This document shows, piece after piece, positions 6,531-10,260 of a stretch of 10,260 nt of DNA. Source of the DNA: Candidatus Sumerlaeota bacterium (GTDB taxonomy: Bacteria > Sumerlaeota > T1SED10-198M). Below the pieces are notes generated by a model. It was not told the origin of the DNA. It did no database searches and saw only the letters and a list, made by a program, of their open reading frames with translations. Location of the stretch: the NCBI GenBank assembly GCA_003554345.1, contig PWGE01000144.1, positions 1-10,260 on the forward strand, in the 5' to 3' direction. The translations under genes and the position numbers were made by a program. The first letter of the stretch is position 1; each line of letters opens with the position of its first letter.

Positions 6531-8150
6531 CTATTTTTTTCCTGTAACCTGATAAAGAGAACTCTTATAATACTGAGGAGTAAACCTGAAGACCGACCAC
6601 ATGGGATTTTGATTGGAGAAGTTTGTCATATTATCAGGAAAAATGGGAATCGTTATATAGGAAGGTGTCCGGTAAAGGACTTCCAGATGATATTGGGAGT
6701 GGAGATGTTTTTCATACGCATAGTAACGGGACAAGTCGCCAAGATACACGCTATGAACAGCCACATAGTCTTCCACTTCGAAATCGTCCGTCTGATAAGG
6801 AGCATAATATTCAATGGAATCATCACCCGTCCAGTAACGCATTTTTATCGCCTCATATTCCGGACGATAGATTTCATTGGTATAAATGTTTCCCTCAATT
6901 TTTTCATTTTTAATATATTCAGCCACTTCCTTTATCGATCCAAAGGAACCTGACTGAAAAGTCAGCACACTAATGGAGGTTATAAAAAGGGTTGCCGCAG
7001 TCAAACCCAGGAATACCGGATAAATCCATTGAAACCGACCCGATCTTTTACGGAATTGTGCAATACCGTCATGGTCGGTCCGATGAGCCGGCTCATAAAG
7101 AAAAAAGAAAAATCCGGTGCCGGCAAGAAGGCAGAAGAAAGGCAATAAAGGAAGAAGATATCTTTCCTGGAATGACTGAAAAACCGACTGTAAAAGAATC
7201 AGTACAATCATATAATAAAAAAAGAAAACCTTGAATATCATCTGCTTAACACGGCGGGAAGTAATAAACAAAAAGCCTGCAAAAGCAAAAACCACCACAA
7301 AATAGTTGAAAAAATACGGGATATGACCGATAAAAGCATCAAAAAGTACAAAGTAATTCCCCAGGCTGGACATGAAACCGATGCCCATTCTTTCTCCCAC
7401 CTGTAAAGCATGAACCAGCCCTTCCTGCAGATACATATAAGCTACAAAGAACCAGGGTAGAAGAGATATAAGGAATATTACACCATACTTGATAATTTTT
7501 CTACGGGTTTTTGCTTCCAGTTCACGCCAATGCCTGACCTGCCTCAAAAAACGTCGACTGTACAGATAAAGAACATAGAGATAAAAAGGTGCGACCAGAA
7601 TTCCCTGATATCGAGTGAGGGTTGCCAGTAAAAGAAAAATGTTTGCATAGATGAAATATTTCAGGCAATAATAGGCATGTGAACGGTTTGCCAGCGCATT
7701 AAAGAGATAATATATAACCGTAAAATTCAAGAAAACAAAAAGAGGGTCGGTCATAACCCGAATCGACCACCGCAGATGCAATGGAGAAAACGTATAAAGA
7801 AAAATAGCTATAATAGCTGCCTTCTGCTGATTATGACATATATGCCTGGTTAAAAAATAAAGAGGAAAAATCACCAGAGAGGAGCTGATTATAGAAATAA
7901 ACTGACCGGCAAATTCGCCGGAAAGACCGGTAAGAGAAATGATCTGAATAAGCCAGTTATACAAGGGTGGCCAGAATCCCGGCAGTTCCATCTGATGCTG
8001 GATAATCTGAAGAATTCCGTCCGTATATTCGGCGGCATTTAAATTAAATATACTGAATTTTAATAAAAGGTGCAGGAAAAAAGCTCCGAAGAGAATGCGA
8101 TTTTCCTGGACCGTTCTTTGTCCAATCATGAGAATTGTATTATACCTCAA
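6531..8150 (-). CDS. PMT_2/ArnT-like GT-C glycosyltransferase
   Basis: Predicted integral membrane glycosyltransferase of 539 residues. The first extracytoplasmic loop carries acidic residues Glu41 and Asp44 (NAAEYTDG), followed by WPPLYNW at 60-66, SPLHLRW at 122-128 with MTDPLFVFL at 133-141, LATLTRYQG at 175-183 and QERYLLPLLPFF at 328-339, all in the style of dolichyl-phosphate-mannose mannosyltransferase (PMT_2) and ArnT relatives. About ten membrane segments end near 395, and a soluble domain of about 140 residues follows. These enzymes use polyprenyl-phosphate sugars; the acceptor is unknown. The TTG at 8150 has GGGAG 3 nt upstream, rather close. The ATG at 8129, seven codons later, lacks an SD but may be nearly leaderless from a TATAAT box. 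The gene ends GGA AAA AAA TAG, directly before the in-frame DUF2723 gene. Confidence 0.82.
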   Translation of the reverse strand: MRYNTILMIGQRTVQENRILFGAFFLHLLLKFSIFNLNAAEYTDGILQIIQHQMELPGFWPPLYNWLIQIISLTGLSGEFAGQFISIISSSLVIFPLYFLTRHICHNQQKAAIIAIFLYTFSPLHLRWSIRVMTDPLFVFLNFTVIYYLFNALANRSHAYYCLKYFIYANIFLLLATLTRYQGILVAPFYLYVLYLYSRRFLRQVRHWRELEAKTRRKIIKYGVIFLISLLPWFFVAYMYLQEGLVHALQVGERMGIGFMSSLGNYFVLFDAFIGHIPYFFNYFVVVFAFAGFLFITSRRVKQMIFKVFFFYYMIVLILLQSVFQSFQERYLLPLLPFFCLLAGTGFFFFLYEPAHRTDHDGIAQFRKRSGRFQWIYPVFLGLTAATLFITSISVLTFQSGSFGSIKEVAEYIKNEKIEGNIYTNEIYRPEYEAIKMRYWTGDDSIEYYAPYQTDDFEVEDYVAVHSVYLGDLSRYYAYEKHLHSQYHLEVLYRTPSYITIPIFPDNMTNFSNQNPMWSVFRFTPQYYKSSLYQVTGKK

Positions 8151-8167
8151 TAGCTCCCTAATGCAAA
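8139..8167 (-). promoter_or_regulatory. possible promoter for the glycosyltransferase pair
   Basis: A perfect TATAAT (8139-8144, minus strand) has TTTGCA 17 nt upstream (8162-8167; TTGCAT at 16 nt is the alternative). It lies in the 57-bp gap after ackA and runs into the first codons of the TTG-started frame. A transcript from it would begin near 8132, which fits only the ATG at 8129. If the TTG at 8150 is used, transcription must come from further upstream. Confidence 0.4.
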
Positions 8168-8207
8168 ACCCCTAATATCGTTCGTTGAAAAGGCTCTATA
8201 ATGAAAG

Positions 8208-9437
8208 TCAGCCGGATTTTTCAGTCACACACTGGTAAGTATCCCGGGCAATGAGCAGCTCTTCATCAGTAGGTATAACAAAAACTTTAACCGGCGAAGA
8301 TTCCCGACTGATACAACCCTCTTTTCCTTGAAGCCGGGCATTTTCTCTGGAATCAAACTCCACACCCAACGCATCCATATTCTTACAAACCCTTTCCCGC
8401 ACCATTGGAGAGTTTTCTCCAATGCCGGCGGTAAAAACAATGGCGTCAGCACCATTCATCCCGGCCAGATAGGCACCGATATATTTCTGTACGCGATAGG
8501 CAAAAATATCAATGGCAAGAGCGGCTTTCTGATCCCCCTCTTTGCTGGCATCTTCCAGAGTCCGCATATCGTTTGAAAGCCCTGAAATACCTATCAACCC
8601 GCTATGTTTATTGAGCATATTATTCACTTCCTCTAACCTCAAGTCTTCTCTTTCCAGTATAAAAGGTACAAGAGCAGGATCAATATCTCCACACCGGGTT
8701 CCCATTACCAGCCCTTCTAATGGAGTAAATCCCATGGAAGTATCAACAGATTGACCGCCCTTTATAGAAGCAATACTACAACCGTTCCCCAGATGGCAGG
8801 TAATTACATCCAGCTCTTTTACCGGGCGGGCAAGAATTTTGGCCAAACGTAAAAGCACATAACGATGCGAGGTCCCGTGAAAGCCATATCTTCTTATTTT
8901 ATACCGCTCATATAAACAGTAAGGTAAACCATAAATATACGCTGACGGGGTCATTGTCTGATGAAAAGCCGTGTCAAAAACAGCAACCTGAGGGACGGAA
9001 GGCAGCACTTCCCGTGTTGCCTGATATCCCCACAGATTAGGAGGATTATGTAAAGGAGCTAATTCTATACAATCCCGGATCCCTTTTTCTACTTCCCTGT
9101 TAATAATGGTAGAACGAGAAAAATATTCCCCTCCATGAACCACCCGATGTCCCACGGCTTCTATCTCTTCTACGTCCTTGATAACTCCCTTTTCTGGTTC
9201 CACCAACCGTTGCAGAATGTTTTCTATGCCCGTTGTATGCTCATAAATTGGTTGGGTATGGGAGATTTTTTTCTGACCCTGCGCCTGAAAGTCAATCTGA
9301 GCTTCGGCACTTCCAATCTTCTGGACACTTCCCTTCGCCAGCCGACTTTCATTCCCCTGGCGTCTCTTTTGCTCATCAGTCTCTATGAGCTGAAACTTAA
9401 TAGACGAACTACCACAATTTAATACAAGAATTTTCAT
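8208..9437 (-). CDS. ackA: acetate kinase
   Basis: Interconverts acetyl phosphate + ADP and acetate + ATP in the cytoplasm, for substrate-level phosphorylation or acetate activation. The 409-residue protein is slightly longer than the usual ~400. Key residues match those known in Methanosarcina acetate kinase: Asn7 in LNCGSSSIKF, Arg98 in GHRVVHGG, Asp155 in FDTAFH, His187 in GFHGTSH, Arg248 in GTRCGDIDP and Glu391 in PTDEEL. The extra residues lie in the variable charged stretch around 20-60. The ATG has AAGGG about 7 nt upstream and begins 27 nt after the dehydrogenase-family gene, so the two are probably co-transcribed. No pta gene is adjacent, and no clear terminator follows. Confidence 0.97.
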   Translation of the reverse strand: MKILVLNCGSSSIKFQLIETDEQKRRQGNESRLAKGSVQKIGSAEAQIDFQAQGQKKISHTQPIYEHTTGIENILQRLVEPEKGVIKDVEEIEAVGHRVVHGGEYFSRSTIINREVEKGIRDCIELAPLHNPPNLWGYQATREVLPSVPQVAVFDTAFHQTMTPSAYIYGLPYCLYERYKIRRYGFHGTSHRYVLLRLAKILARPVKELDVITCHLGNGCSIASIKGGQSVDTSMGFTPLEGLVMGTRCGDIDPALVPFILEREDLRLEEVNNMLNKHSGLIGISGLSNDMRTLEDASKEGDQKAALAIDIFAYRVQKYIGAYLAGMNGADAIVFTAGIGENSPMVRERVCKNMDALGVEFDSRENARLQGKEGCISRESSPVKVFVIPTDEELLIARDTYQCVTEKSG

Positions 9438-9464
9438 ATACCTACCCTTTTCTTAAACCAAGAA

Positions 9465-10260
9465 TCAGTCATTAACATTCTTCATAGTAGGGTCATCATA
9501 AGTGTACACGCCCCTTCCATCTTTAACCCCCAGAAAACCGGCGTTTACCAGCCTGTTTAATGCAGGCGATGGGCTGTATTTCGGGTTACCAAGCTCTTTG
9601 GATAACTGTTTCATCCAGAGCTGAATAGTATCCAGTCCAAGCCGATCTGCAAGCTGAAAGGGTCCATACTTGGAGCAAAAAATCTGTCTTACCACATAAT
9701 CTATATCTTCCGGAGATGCGACACGGTTTTGAAGAAGCTCAAAAGCTTCATTCATCCAGACCGCCAGCATACGTGTTGATATATAGCCCGGACTTTCATG
9801 GAGTTCAATAATCTCTTTTCCTATCTGATCCAGAAAGTTCCGTATGCGGTCATAGGTCGTATGACTGGTTGTTAATCCCCGTACCAGTTCTACGGTCTTA
9901 ATCTTATGAACCGGATATAAAAAATGCACTCCAATAATCTTTTCAGGTCGATGAGATTTACCTGCAATTTCCGTTATACTGAAAACCGCTGTATTACTTA
10001 TAAAAATAGCACCGGAATCACAAACTTTATTCAGTTCATTGAAGAGGGCAATCTTTTTTTCAACTTCCGAGTCCTGGATGCTTTCGATAATAATGGGGGT
10101 TTTCTTTAAGGTGGTTTTATCCCATGTGCAATGAATTCTATTTTTTATAGCTTTTCGCTCAGAAGGGGTGATGCTCCAGCGGGTTATCTCATACTCCAGT
10201 TCCCGGTCCAACTTTTCAGATATTAATTTACATATATGTTCATTAAGGTCACAGAGAATG
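9465..10260 (-). CDS. 3-hydroxyacyl-CoA dehydrogenase-family protein, 5' end outside window
   Basis: 264 residues are visible. The frame stays open to the right edge, so the TTG at 10211 is not the real start. The NAD-binding GxGxxG region, roughly 30 residues, lies outside. The rest aligns with 3-hydroxyacyl/3-hydroxybutyryl-CoA dehydrogenases: IFISNTAVFSITEIA, IIGVHFLYPV, ESPGYISTR, VASPEDIDYV, GPFQLADRLGLD and GRGVYTY at the end. The catalytic His (codon 9924-9926) and Glu (9888-9890), 12 residues apart, are kept. The Ser usually in NTSS is Ala (9987-9989), the Asn in HFFNPV is Tyr (9915-9917) and the catalytic Asn in GFxxNR is Thr (9774-9776). It may have low or altered activity, or another substrate. 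ackA follows after 27 nt. Confidence 0.85.
   Translation of the reverse strand, partial: ILCDLNEHICKLISEKLDRELEYEITRWSITPSERKAIKNRIHCTWDKTTLKKTPIIIESIQDSEVEKKIALFNELNKVCDSGAIFISNTAVFSITEIAGKSHRPEKIIGVHFLYPVHKIKTVELVRGLTTSHTTYDRIRNFLDQIGKEIIELHESPGYISTRMLAVWMNEAFELLQNRVASPEDIDYVVRQIFCSKYGPFQLADRLGLDTIQLWMKQLSKELGNPKYSPSPALNRLVNAGFLGVKDGRGVYTYDDPTMKNVND

Noticed and set aside
6609-6953. Plus-strand open frame of 114 codons
   Set aside because: Lies opposite the well-supported C-terminal coding region of the PMT_2-like gene and shows no recognisable domain, SD or promoter; antisense shadow.
10209-10211. TTG as the start of the 3-hydroxyacyl-CoA dehydrogenase-family gene
   Set aside because: The same frame stays open to the window edge and the family needs an N-terminal NAD-binding region, so the gene starts outside the window.

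Overview
The window is about 10.3 kb and every supported gene lies on the minus strand, so transcription runs from high to low coordinates. Moderately AT-leaning composition, a Cys4 zinc-ribbon L32, and the run acetate kinase / yceD / rpmF / plsX / fabH / fabG all suggest an anaerobic member of the Bacillota (Clostridia-like or a related syntrophic/fermentative lineage). I cannot name a genus from sequence alone.

In order of transcription there are three blocks. (1) Fermentation/acyl-CoA block, 8208-10260: the C-terminal three quarters of a 3-hydroxyacyl-CoA dehydrogenase-family protein (cut by the right edge, with several active-site residues replaced), then a complete acetate kinase (ackA). 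(2) Envelope/glycosylation block, 3525-8150: two large multi-pass GT-C-type membrane proteins lying back to back in the same reading frame with one TAG between them (a PMT_2/ArnT-like protein and a DUF2723/TMEM260-like protein). An intergenic stretch follows with a possible 48-codon ORF and a good promoter, and then a lipoprotein with a transglutaminase-like domain. (3) Lipid/ribosome block, 1-3122: yceD, rpmF, plsX, fabH and the start of fabG (cut by the left edge), tightly packed, overlapping or nearly so, and driven by a strong-looking promoter with an extended -10 about 80 bp before yceD.

Blocks 1 and 3 are usually adjacent in Bacillota (ackA directly before yceD-rpmF-plsX). Here about 5 kb of cell-surface genes sits between them, which is the most striking architectural point. 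Two intergenic regions exceed 300 bp. The one at 3123-3524 carries the yceD promoter, a 17-bp perfect palindrome and a nested set of inverted repeats that could fold as RNA. The one at 4689-4997 carries the lipoprotein promoter, the small ORF and a hairpin.

Functionally, block 3 makes the fatty-acid starter and cycle enzymes (FabH, FabG) and the first committed phospholipid intermediate (PlsX), linked to ribosome assembly (YceD, L32). Block 1 yields ATP from acetyl phosphate. Block 2 probably modifies surface polymers or proteins from lipid-linked sugars. No transposase, CRISPR array, tRNA or rRNA was found. The window is mostly ordinary housekeeping DNA with a few unusual details.
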